In this document: piece after piece, positions 35,260 to 43,600 of the stretch
Numbering within the stretch: the first letter of the stretch is position 1
Layout of the letters: every line of letters begins with the position of its first letter
Assembly (NCBI RefSeq): GCF_007830265.1
Contig: NZ_VLKE01000001.1
Location: 5,518,001-5,582,000, forward strand
Direction of reading: 5' to 3'
Source of the DNA: Micromonospora olivasterospora
GTDB taxonomy: Bacteria > Actinomycetota > Actinomycetes > Mycobacteriales > Micromonosporaceae
DNA length: 64,000 bases
Made by a program: the position numbers and the translations under genes
The notes under the pieces: model-generated
The model's database searches: none
What the model was told of the DNA's origin: nothing
Seen by the model: the letters and a program-made list of their open reading frames with translations, nothing else

Positions 35260-36654
35260 GGTCTACTGCCGTTCTCGTGGGTCGGGTTCATGATCGTCCG
35301 GGTAGTGGTGGGCAGAGGCCGCCGCGGCGGAGGTTGGCCATGGTGATCAACGCTTTGGCGCTGTGGTAGCCGTAGGCCTGGCGGGTCAGCACGCGCAGGT
35401 GGACGTTGTTGGCCTCGATGCGGGCGTTGGACAGTCCGCTGTCGAGCATGTTGTGGATCGCGGGCAGGTGACGGCGGATCGTCTTGGCCAGCTTGACGAA
35501 CGGGGCCAGTTTCGACCGGCTCGCCCAGCGTAGCCACGCCTGTAGCAGGAGCCTGCCGTCGGCGCCCTTGACCGCGATGATCTCCCGGAACTGTTCCTTG
35601 AGCAGGTACGCCCGGTACAGCGGCCGGTTGGTGGCCTGGATCGTGGCCAGGGTCGCCTTCTGCTTGTCGGTCAGGTTCGGCGGGTTCTTCCACAGCGCCC
35701 ACCGGGCGTCTTTGAGGGTCTTGGACGCCTCGGTGCGGCCGCCTTTGCCGCCACGGGCGGTGTTCCACACCGCCCGGCGTACCTCGTCGAGGGCGTCGGT
35801 GACCCAGGCGACCAGGTGATAGGGGTCAAGGCAGCGGACCGCCTGCGGCGCCCGCTCGGCCACCACGTCACCGATCCAGGCGGCGGCGTCGGCCGACACG
35901 TGGGTCAGCGCCGCGGCCCGCTGCGCGCCCAGTTCGTCGAAGAACGCGGCGACGGTGGCCTTGTCCCGCCCGTCGGCGGCCCACACCAGGCGGCCGGTGT
36001 CGTGATCGACGACCAGGGTCAGGTAGCGCTGGCCCTTGCGGTAGGCGACCTCGTCGATACCGATCCGTTTGAGTCCGGCCAGTCGATCGGTGCCGGCGGC
36101 GGCAGCGTCGACGACCCGGCCGACGATGGCGACCACGCTGCGCCAGGCGATGCGTAGCAGCCCGGTCACCGCCGACGCGGACGTGCGCGCGGCCAGCCAC
36201 GCCGCGGTGTCCTCGAACGCCGTGGTGAACCGGGCACCGTGACGCGCCCACGGCACCGCGATCACCGTCGGCCCGTGCTCGGCACAGTCGACCCGAGGCA
36301 CGGCGGCCTCGATGACCACCCGCAGCGTGCCGAAGTCCAGGTGCCGCCACCGCCGCCTGCCCCAGCCGCGGTCGTACCACGGCGCGCGAGCCCGGCAGCG
36401 CCCGCAGCGACGCGCCGCGCCCTTGCGCGGCCGGGCAGAGATCACCAAGACCTCACCGTCGGTGTCGTCATCGAGGCGCACGCCCTCGACGGCGGCCCGT
36501 TCCAGCCCTGCCTGTCGATGCAATACCCTGGTCAAACGCACGCCGTTTCCCAATCTTCAGTTTCTGACCTTCGACAAGCCAGAAACCTAGACGGGACACG
36601 GCGTGCCCTGTTGATCAGGGCGTCAACCCACCCACGAGAACATCACAAGAGCCC
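35260..36654. mobile_element. ISL3-family insertion sequence, 1.4 kb, with 8-bp target duplication
   Basis: The element carries one transposase. Its ends are imperfect inverted repeats: both share GTTCTCGTGGGT, about 12 bases in, flanked by less conserved bases. It is bordered by GTTAAAGG at 35252-35259 and again at 36655-36662, the 8-bp target duplication expected for ISL3. Removing the element and one repeat exactly restores the dppC reading frame (TTFNGADRGNGEY), proving recent insertion. Confidence 0.93.
35288..36553 (-). CDS. ISL3-family transposase, 421 aa
   Basis: An N-terminal zinc-finger-like region (CGRCRARAPWYDRGWGRRRW with C-x2-C, then VDCAEHG) precedes the DDE domain. That domain contains IGIDEVAYRKGQRYLTLVVD (first Asp), DPYHLVAWVTDALDEVRRAV (D-P-Y/F-H motif) and SNARIEANNVHLRVLTRQAY (last Glu), ending with the Gly-rich tail. 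All three regions are intact and the length is in the 400-450 aa range. The TTG at 36553 is the likely start; a GTG at 36541 is an alternative. Confidence 0.92.
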   Translation of the reverse strand: MGNGVRLTRVLHRQAGLERAAVEGVRLDDDTDGEVLVISARPRKGAARRCGRCRARAPWYDRGWGRRRWRHLDFGTLRVVIEAAVPRVDCAEHGPTVIAVPWARHGARFTTAFEDTAAWLAARTSASAVTGLLRIAWRSVVAIVGRVVDAAAAGTDRLAGLKRIGIDEVAYRKGQRYLTLVVDHDTGRLVWAADGRDKATVAAFFDELGAQRAAALTHVSADAAAWIGDVVAERAPQAVRCLDPYHLVAWVTDALDEVRRAVWNTARGGKGGRTEASKTLKDARWALWKNPPNLTDKQKATLATIQATNRPLYRAYLLKEQFREIIAVKGADGRLLLQAWLRWASRSKLAPFVKLAKTIRRHLPAIHNMLDSGLSNARIEANNVHLRVLTRQAYGYHSAKALITMANLRRGGLCPPLPGRS

Positions 36655-37176
36655 GTTAAAGGTGGTCAGGATGACGAGCGCGCCGAGCATGAACGGTAGG
36701 CCGAAGAAGATGTCCGCGATCCGGGAGAGCAGGCTGTCGATCCAGCCGCCCCGGTAGCCGGTGATGATGCCCAGCGCGCCACCGATCAGCAGAGTGCCAA
36801 TGGTGGAGAGCAGGGCCACCACGATCGAGGCGCGGGCACCGTAGACGGTAGGCGCGTAAACGTCGCGGCCCTGCAGGTCGTAGCCGAACCAGCCCTCGGC
36901 CGACGGTCCCACCCTGCTGCGGGAGAGCACCCCGTTGGCCGGGTCACCGGAGGTGAACAGGGACGGAAACGCGGCCATCACCACGAAGAGCACGATGAGC
37001 GTGGCCGAGATCCAAAACAGTGGGTTGCGACGTAGATCATGCCACGCGTCGCCGAGCAGACCGCGTGGCTTCTCCTGCAGCTGCGCCCCGGCCGGCGTCC
37101 GGGCGTCCGGCGTTTCGGTCTCGCTCGGCCGCTCGAGATACGGGGTGCTGACCAGCGGCGTACCAGGGTCACTCAT
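36655..37176 (-). pseudogene. DppC/OppC-type permease, 5' part
   Basis: The ATG at 37176 has GGAGG upstream. The protein begins with a Pro/Thr-rich cytoplasmic stretch, then DAWHDLRRNPLFWISATLIV (first TM), the LSRSRVGPSAEGWFGYDLQG loop (HxLGTDxxGRDV-type region of DppC), YGARASIVVALLSTIGTLLI and SRIADIFFGLPFMLGALVIL, and stops at the IS. There is no dppB or binding protein upstream, so this was already an orphan or lost its operon. Confidence 0.85.
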
Positions 37177-37309
37177 TGCGGGTCCTCCGGTGCAGATCGA
37201 CGGCGGGCGAGGCCCGAAACTCCATACCGAACAGGACGGGCTGGCCCGGGCTGCCGGTTGTCATCCGATGCCGGACCGTCGTCCACCACGGGCCTGAGTG
37301 GGCGGTCGA

Positions 37310-37341
37310 CCCGCGGGTTGACCCGGGACTCAACCCGTGGG
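37310..37341. repeat. Short inverted repeat in a 335-bp intergenic region
   Basis: CCCGCGGGTTGA, 8 bases, then TCAACCCGTGGG: 11 of 12 pairs match. The surrounding interval (37177-37511), between the dppC remnant and the small secreted-protein gene, holds no other feature I can support. It could be a terminator or operator. Confidence 0.45.
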
Positions 37342-37511
37342 CGGATCTTTCGCAGGACCGGTGTGGACGTGACGGGCCCGCCGAGCACCGTCCCAGAAGC
37401 TTTGAGCAGCCACGATGCGTGTGCCGGCGTCTGCTGTGAGCCGAACACCGCCCACTGTCACGAATCTGGCTCTCGCTGGCTATCACGTTTTGGTGATCTA
37501 GCTTTCCGCCC

Positions 37512-37751
37512 ATGCGAAAGTTCATTGCGGCCGCGGGAGCCATCGGTCTCTCGGTCGGCCTGATCGGTACGGGGGCGGGTGCCGCGTCGGCGGAAGAGGG
37601 CAACCGCCGTGGGGTCTGCGAGCACCGCGTCTGCCTGCTCGTCCTGGACGAGTCGCACGACAGTGACGGGGACGGCGTCACGGACGTCGACGAGATCGCG
37701 GGGGTCACCCCGCCGAACAACACCGGCCCGATCTCCTGGCCCGGGATCTGA
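37512..37751 (+). CDS. Small secreted protein with a Ca-binding-like repeat, 79 aa
   Basis: Clear Sec signal peptide (MRKFIAAAGAIGLSVGLIGT, Ala-x-Ala cleavage near ASAEEG). The mature part of about 50 residues has two Cys (GVCEHRVCLL) and SHDSDGDGVTDVDEIAGVTP, the D-x-D-G-D-G-x-x-D-x-x-E pattern of thrombospondin-3/dockerin-like calcium loops. ATG; there is no good ribosome binding site, but CTAGCTTTCCGCCC is upstream. It is probably an extracellular calcium-stabilised small protein; function unknown. Confidence 0.7.
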   Translation: MRKFIAAAGAIGLSVGLIGTGAGAASAEEGNRRGVCEHRVCLLVLDESHDSDGDGVTDVDEIAGVTPPNNTGPISWPGI

Positions 37752-37822
37752 CGCGGTGACCGGGCGTGCCACGCCGCACGCGCGGGGCGCGGGCCCGTAT
37801 CCCCTTCAGAGAATGGCGGGGG

Positions 37823-39469
37823 TCACGCCCCGTCGAGGGGAAACTCGTCGAACAGGACCACCTCGGCGTCCGGGTCGACGGTGTCGAAGCGGTACGACCG
37901 GACCATCCCGTCGGCGGTGTCCAGCAGCGTGAAGACGGTGATGTCGTTGCTCGCCACGTACGGCAGAACGGCGCCGTCGGGCCCGGTCAGCGGCGCGACG
38001 GTGGGCACGATCGGGGCCAGGCCGCCGGGGTCGCCCTGCTGGACGTACCCGTCCGGCAGTTCCCGCGACCGGCCGGACGTCACGTCGTAGGCGCCGTAGC
38101 TGTTGCCGACGTTGGACGTCTCCAGCCAGTGCACGCCGGCCGCGTTGCGGAATCGGTTCCACACGTGCGAGTGTCCGTTGAGGACCAGGTGGACCCCGGC
38201 GGCGTCGAGCAGCGGCTCGACGTCGCGCAGGATGTGGTCGTCGGCGGCCGGGTAGTGGTAGGTGATCCCGTCGGGCCGGATCGTCGGCACCGGGTCGGTG
38301 AACGGCGGGGCGGAGTGGTGACCGAGCCCGTGGCTCGGGTGGTGGAACATCACCACCCGGTACCGGGCGGCCCGCGCCGCGGGGGAGGCGAGTTCGTCGG
38401 CGAGCCAGCGGTACTGGGCCGAGCCGCGGGCGACCGGCTCGAAGATGAACTGGCCGTGCCCCCAGCGCTCCGGGCGGTCGACGTCCCCGGCGGCCTCCTG
38501 GAATTTGCCCCGTCCGGTGGGCTTCGGCGTCCGCCAGATCGACGTGGCGAACAGGGTCGTCAGGTGGACGTCGCCGATGGTCCGCGACCACCAGCGCGGC
38601 CCGCCCGCGTCGCTGCGCGGCACCGGGAACAACTCCTCGTAGGTGGTGACGTCCCAGGCGCCGGGCTGCGGGTCGTTGAACTGCTCCTCCAGCGAGGCGG
38701 TCGCCGACCAGCGTCCCATCACCTCGTGGTTGCCGATGGCCGGGTAGAGCGGGGTGTGCGGCAGGATCGACGCGCCCGGCCAGCGCCCGGCCACCCGGCC
38801 GGCGAAGGCTGCGAAGAACGCCGGCCGGCGGGCGTTGTCGAACCAGTCGCTGGCCCGGTCCGGGACGTTGACCATGTCCCCGGCCATCAGCACCCCGTCG
38901 AGCGGGGCGCCGGCGGTCTCGCCGACCTTGGTCAGGTTCGCCGGGACCATCGGCATGAGCTGGTGGTCGCTGGTCAGCAGCAGCCGCGCCGGCCGCCCCG
39001 GCGGGACGGCCGGCGCGAGGCTGTAGGCGGCGGTGACGGCCGCCCGGCCGTCGTCGTCGACCGACACGACCCGGTACGGCGTGCGTCGGGCCGGCAGCCC
39101 ACCGACGGTGGCCAGGTGCCGGTGCACCGGGCGGCGGGTCACCCCGGCGTACGTCCGGCCGGGCACGGACGACGCGGCGTCCTCCCGGGTGCGCGACAGC
39201 GGGCGGGTCTCGGCGGGGAATCGCCGCCAGCCCGGGCCGGTGTCGGCGGGGCCGGTGGCGGCGGCGTACGCCTCCTGCTCGGTCATTCGCGGCACCCCGG
39301 CGCCGACCAGGGCGACCTGGCACCTGCCGGGCTGCTCGGTGTGCCACAGCACGTGGACCCCGTCGGGCCGCGGGTCGAGCAGATACGGCTCGCAGGGCAA
39401 CGTCACGGCACAGAGTATGCGGGCAGCCCGGAGCGCTTGACACGGTCCGGTGCCGGCCGTACGGTTCAT
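37823..39469 (-). CDS. Metallophosphoesterase (purple acid phosphatase-like), up to 548 aa
   Basis: The N-terminal fibronectin-like domain (PDGVHVLWHTEQPGRCQVAL) is followed by the calcineurin-like phosphoesterase domain: LLLTSDHQLMP, DGVLMAGDMVNV (D-x-V-L-x-x-G-D), YPAIGNHEVMGRW (G-N-H-E), VVMFHHPSHGLGHH (x-x-H-H) and HLVLNGHSHVWNRF (G-H-x-H). All metal ligands are visible. No signal peptide stands out. The long version starts at ATG 39469; GTG 39406, just before the first conserved strand, is equally possible. It probably hydrolyses phosphomono- or diesters; substrate unknown. Confidence 0.88.
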   Translation of the reverse strand: MNRTAGTGPCQALRAARILCAVTLPCEPYLLDPRPDGVHVLWHTEQPGRCQVALVGAGVPRMTEQEAYAAATGPADTGPGWRRFPAETRPLSRTREDAASSVPGRTYAGVTRRPVHRHLATVGGLPARRTPYRVVSVDDDGRAAVTAAYSLAPAVPPGRPARLLLTSDHQLMPMVPANLTKVGETAGAPLDGVLMAGDMVNVPDRASDWFDNARRPAFFAAFAGRVAGRWPGASILPHTPLYPAIGNHEVMGRWSATASLEEQFNDPQPGAWDVTTYEELFPVPRSDAGGPRWWSRTIGDVHLTTLFATSIWRTPKPTGRGKFQEAAGDVDRPERWGHGQFIFEPVARGSAQYRWLADELASPAARAARYRVVMFHHPSHGLGHHSAPPFTDPVPTIRPDGITYHYPAADDHILRDVEPLLDAAGVHLVLNGHSHVWNRFRNAAGVHWLETSNVGNSYGAYDVTSGRSRELPDGYVQQGDPGGLAPIVPTVAPLTGPDGAVLPYVASNDITVFTLLDTADGMVRSYRFDTVDPDAEVVLFDEFPLDGA

Positions 39470-39529
39470 CCACTCATGACTATCTATATGTGTTGATGTG
39501 GCGTGGCGCCCGGAAGGGGAGTGACCCGA

Positions 39530-40129
39530 ATGGCACTCGACCGCCGCGGGTTCCTCGGCAGGGTCGCGGCAGCCGGCGTGGCCACGGCGACCGCGTCGAC
39601 CCTGGCCCTGCCCGGCGAGGCGCGGGCCGCCACCTGGCGCAAGCGCCTCACCGGCGCCGACCTGGAGACCAACAGCCGCTGGCAGGTCGCCGGCACCGAC
39701 CTCGGCATCCCCTACGTGCTGGAGAACGGCTCCATCGGCTACCTGTTCGGCGACACCTTCAACACCCCCTGGCCCGAGAGGCCGCCGCTGCCCAACGACT
39801 GGCGTTCACCGGTCATGCTGCGCTCGTACCTGCATCCGAACTCCGCGGGCGGGATCGTCTTCGACAGCGCCGCCCGCGTCGCCGGCAACGGCCGCGCCCC
39901 CGAGCTGATGCACAACGGCCACAACGGCATCGGCATCGACGGCCTGGGAGGTCACGGTCATCCCCAACGACGGGATCAGCTTTCCCGAGACCGGACGGCA
40001 GCTCATCTCGTACATGAGCATCGAGAACTGGAACTCCGCCGGCCCCGCCGGGCCGCACTGGAAGTCCCGCTACGCCGGCCTGGCGTACTCCGACAACGGC
40101 AACGACTTCATCCGTATGCCGCTGAAGTG
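39530..40129 (+). pseudogene. Tat-exported DUF4185 protein, frameshifted and truncated
   Basis: The ATG at 39530 has GGAAGGGGA upstream. The N-terminus LDRRGFLGRVAAAGVATATA is a Tat signal (R-R-x-F-L) with a cleavable end at ARAATW. Mature part: ETNSRWQVAGTDLGIPYVLE, IGYLFGDTFNTPWPERPP and NSAGGIVFDSAARVAGNG. After a shift near 39945 it continues EVTVIPNDGISFPETG, MSIENWNSAGPAGPHWKS and GLAYSDNGNDFIRMPLK, after which homology ends. DUF4185 proteins are usually 350-400 aa. The C-terminal third has been replaced by unrelated sequence. Confidence 0.75.
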
Positions 40130-40429
40130 TGCTGGCGATGTGGGATATCAGAACTGTCCGAATGCTGGCCTCGTGGCGCCTGGCAATGCTCGACGAAGAG
40201 GTGTCGAGGCGGCGTAGTCGTCGAGCTACCGGGGGAACCTCAAGGCAAGCCGCGCGTGATCGCAAGCCGAGGTGGATCAGCTCGGTCACGGCAGGAGGGA
40301 CTCCTGACCGTGAATCGCATGGAGCCAGTTCTCGCGTGACACGCCGGCCCGGCGCGGGGTGCGGATGTGTGGTGGCCCACGTGTGGGCGGGATGGCTCGC
40401 GTCGCCGATGTCGACTACCGTCACTCTAC
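40130..40429. other. Unassigned sequence between the DUF4185 relic and gene B
   Basis: No supportable gene. Both strands contain open but Arg-rich frames. One plus frame (40129 onward) begins with a hydrophobic-helical piece (MWDIRTVRMLASWRLAML) that might be part of an older mobile element, but nothing else supports it. Confidence 0.3.
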
Positions 40430-40646
40430 GGTGATGGTGCGTAGCTCTCGGCGGTCAACACCGTCGGTGGTGGTGGAGGGCGTCGGTCGCATCGTGGGGC
40501 GAGGTGTTGGGGTCTCGGCCGCCGGGCGGGCGACGGTGCCGAGGTCATCGCCGAGGAGGTGGTCGGGGCTGGGGTGGGCGGTCTGCGCGGCTGGCTGATC
40601 CACGCTGGGTGCCCTTGGTTCGGGGGCGGGGAGGGAGCGTTGCGCG
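40430..40646 (+). promoter_or_regulatory. Conserved upstream region of gene B
   Basis: Homologous to the region before gene A: a TACxGTGAxGG-like block followed by xTAGC near 40424-40446, the block CATCGTGGGGCGAGGTGTTG at about 40490-40510, and GGCTGGGGTGGGCGGTCTGC at about 40565-40590, up to the GGGAGGGAG ribosome binding site. An in-frame stop at 40596 fixes the start region to the TTG at 40647. Confidence 0.45.
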
Positions 40647-43600
40647 TTGGTCGCCGCCGCCGCTTTTTCGACTGTTGAGCTCAGTGAGAGTTCGTTGCGG
40701 GTTTTGGAAGGGTTCACCGGGGTGCGGGTGTCCCGGGCGGGGCTGCCGTTGTTGTGGGATGACATCGGCACGCTGGAGATGCTGGCGTATCGGGTGCGTA
40801 CGGTGCTGGGTCCGTTGCTGGAGCAGACGATCAGGGCGGTCCGGCAGGCGGGGGAGGGTGAGGCCTTCGACCGGTTCGTGGCGCAGACCGTTCCGTTCGT
40901 GGGGAAGATGGCCGAGACGGCCGATCTGATGCTCGCCGTGGTGGAGGCGGAGAAGAAGTTCTTCCTGGAGACGGAGACCGGCAAGCGTACGACGGTGGCG
41001 ATGTTCTCCTTCATGCAGGCCGAGTTCGCCGCCGCGGCCGCGATGTGGTTCTGGAATCCGGTGGGGGCGGCGGCGCACGTCGCCCAGGCGCGGACGATCA
41101 TTCAGGTGGTCCTGCGTTCGGCGTTGGTGCGGTCGGCGGCGAGTAGCACGGCGATGCAGATGCTGACGATGCCGGGTTCTGCGCTGTTGGCGCAGGTGTC
41201 GATGATGACCGATGGTTTGCAGTCGGGGGTGAACTGGTCGGCGGTCGGTAAGCAGGCGGCGTACGCGGGGGCGGTGGCGTTCCTGGGCACGGTGGGCGGG
41301 CCGGCGTTGGGCAAGGCCGCTGGTGCTGTCGCGGGCGCGGTCGGCAAACTCGGCCTGTCGGACAGCACCAAGATGCTGTTGACCGATCTGTTGACGCGGC
41401 CGGTGTTGGAGACCGGCACGGAGGGGCTGTTCGGTATCGGTGCCAGCTTGATGGTCGATGGGTACTGGGACCCCGGCAATCTCGGTGCCGATCTTCTGTC
41501 CGGGGCGCTGTCGGGGGCGGGCGGGTCGGCCGCGAGCGGGCTCGGGCTCGTCGTGAATCGCGCCATGATGCAGCCCCGGGTGCAGATGCCTCGCCTCGCG
41601 TTCACGCCGGACGGGAAGCCGGTCCTGCCGGTGGGGGCGACACCGGTTGGTGTGGACCCGTCCACGGGCTACCAGAGCGGGGTCGACGATCCTACGGCTG
41701 TGGTGACCGGCGGGCAGGCCGCGCCGTCCACCCCGCCGCCCACCCTGCCGCCGCTGCCGGCTTCGAACCTGTCCGCGCCGAGTCTGGACCTGCCCGCGCC
41801 GCACGTGGACCTGTCGGTGCCGTCGTGGTCGGTGCCGAGCCTGTCGGTGCCGGTTGCGCCGGTGCCGGAGTGGGTTGTGGCAGCGGGTGGGCCGGTGGTG
41901 GAGCGGTGGCATCGGTTCCAGCAGGATCTGGTGGATCGTTACGGTGGGTTGCTGGCCGGGGTGGCTCGGGCGGGCAAGAGCATGGCCGCGCTTGCCGTGC
42001 CGGTCGAGGGGGTTTTCGGCGGGTGGGTCGACGCCCGGCGGGGTGATCGGGCTGTTGCGGGTTTCCTGTCCGCGGTCGGTCTGCCCGCTGCCGCGCTCAC
42101 TGAGGGGTATCTGGCGGGTGTCCGGGAGCGGGCGGTGGCCCGGATGGCCGAGGCGTTGGCGTCCGCGGGTGAGCAGTTCCCGGCCGAGGTGCGGGCGCAG
42201 CAGGTGATCGCCGCGCTGCCGGCGGCGTTCGACCTGGAGGCGTTGCGCGCGATCGCGCACCTGGCCGTCCAACACCACATCGACCGGTACCTCGCCGCCG
42301 GCCTACCGACGGCCGCTGGCACGTCGTGGGCCGTTGGCACGCCGACAGGTGCCGGCGTGCCGGCAGGTGCCGGGGCGGCGGTGCCGTCCGCCGCCGCGAT
42401 CGAGGCGGTCAAGAGCGCCGTGCGGGACCGGGTGGACCGAAGCCTCAATGCGATCCTCGGTACCTCCGCACTGCCCGCAGTGCTGCCCGCTGTGGTGGCC
42501 GGTCCCGACGCCGCGCAGGTGAGCGCCGTGGCGGATGCGGTCCGGCAGGCGGTCTTCGACCTGCCCGCCCGTTTCTCGGCCGCGGCCGTTCCCGGCGCCC
42601 CCGCACCGGCCGCCAACTGGGCTACCGTCGGCGTTGCAGAAAGCGGGCGCGCCGGCGCGCCGACCGTGCCGATAAGGCCCGAGCAGCACACCGCAGCAGC
42701 GACCAGCCAGGCAGTAGAGCAGTTTACCGGCCTGGCCCACCAGTACGGCGTCAAGCCGGCCCGCCATGACCCCCTCGCCGAATCCTTCCAACGGGACTGG
42801 GTCAACGGATACCACCAGGTCCTCACCCAGGCCGCCGGCAGCGCCACCCCCGGCACGCCGGGCACGCCGGGCACGCCCGGCACGGCTGGGACACCGGAGG
42901 CGGCCGGCGCCCGTAGCATGGTGCCGGCTGGCGCTGCCTCCCGCGCCGATGACACGCCGATCCACCACAACGCCACCGCCAACGCCAACGCCAGCGGCCG
43001 TGACAGTGACAGTGACATGTCTGTCGCCAGCGATGACGTGTTCAGCAACCTCGACACCAGCGACACAATGTCGATCAGTGACGTGTCCTCGCCGGACGAG
43101 TCGCTTGGTGGGGTGCCGGGTAAGCACGGTCTCAGCGACGCGGATTCGTCGCGGGATGAACCGGTCAGTGGCGGCCCCGGCAGACACGGCGAGCCTGCTG
43201 TCGCGGCAACCGGGCAGGCCGTTGCGGCAACTGGGCAGGCCGTTGCGGCAACTGGGCAGGCCGTCGGGATGTTCGAGTCCGGGCAGCGGGTCGCTAACTG
43301 GGCCGCTGCGGAGCAGGCGCGTGCCGGCAGCGGTGACCTGTGGTGGTGCGTGGCGGCCACTCTCGATGTGTTCCACACCGTGTACAAGCGGTTGGGTAAC
43401 CGGGCGGTGTTCGACGACCGGATCATCGGACCGGACGGCCGGCTCGCGCCCACCATGGGCTGGCCGCAACTGATGGAGATCCTCGACACGGTGCCCGAGC
43501 GTGTCGCCCACCCGGACGGGGTCGCGGGAGGGGACGTGCTGGCCGCGTTGCGGGCGGTGCCGGGGTCGATGGTGGTGGTCAGGGCCGCGCCACCGAACGA

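Noticed and set aside
40130..40429. Possible insertion-sequence remnant
   Set aside because: Only one helical piece is suggestive; no inverted repeats or transposase motif.
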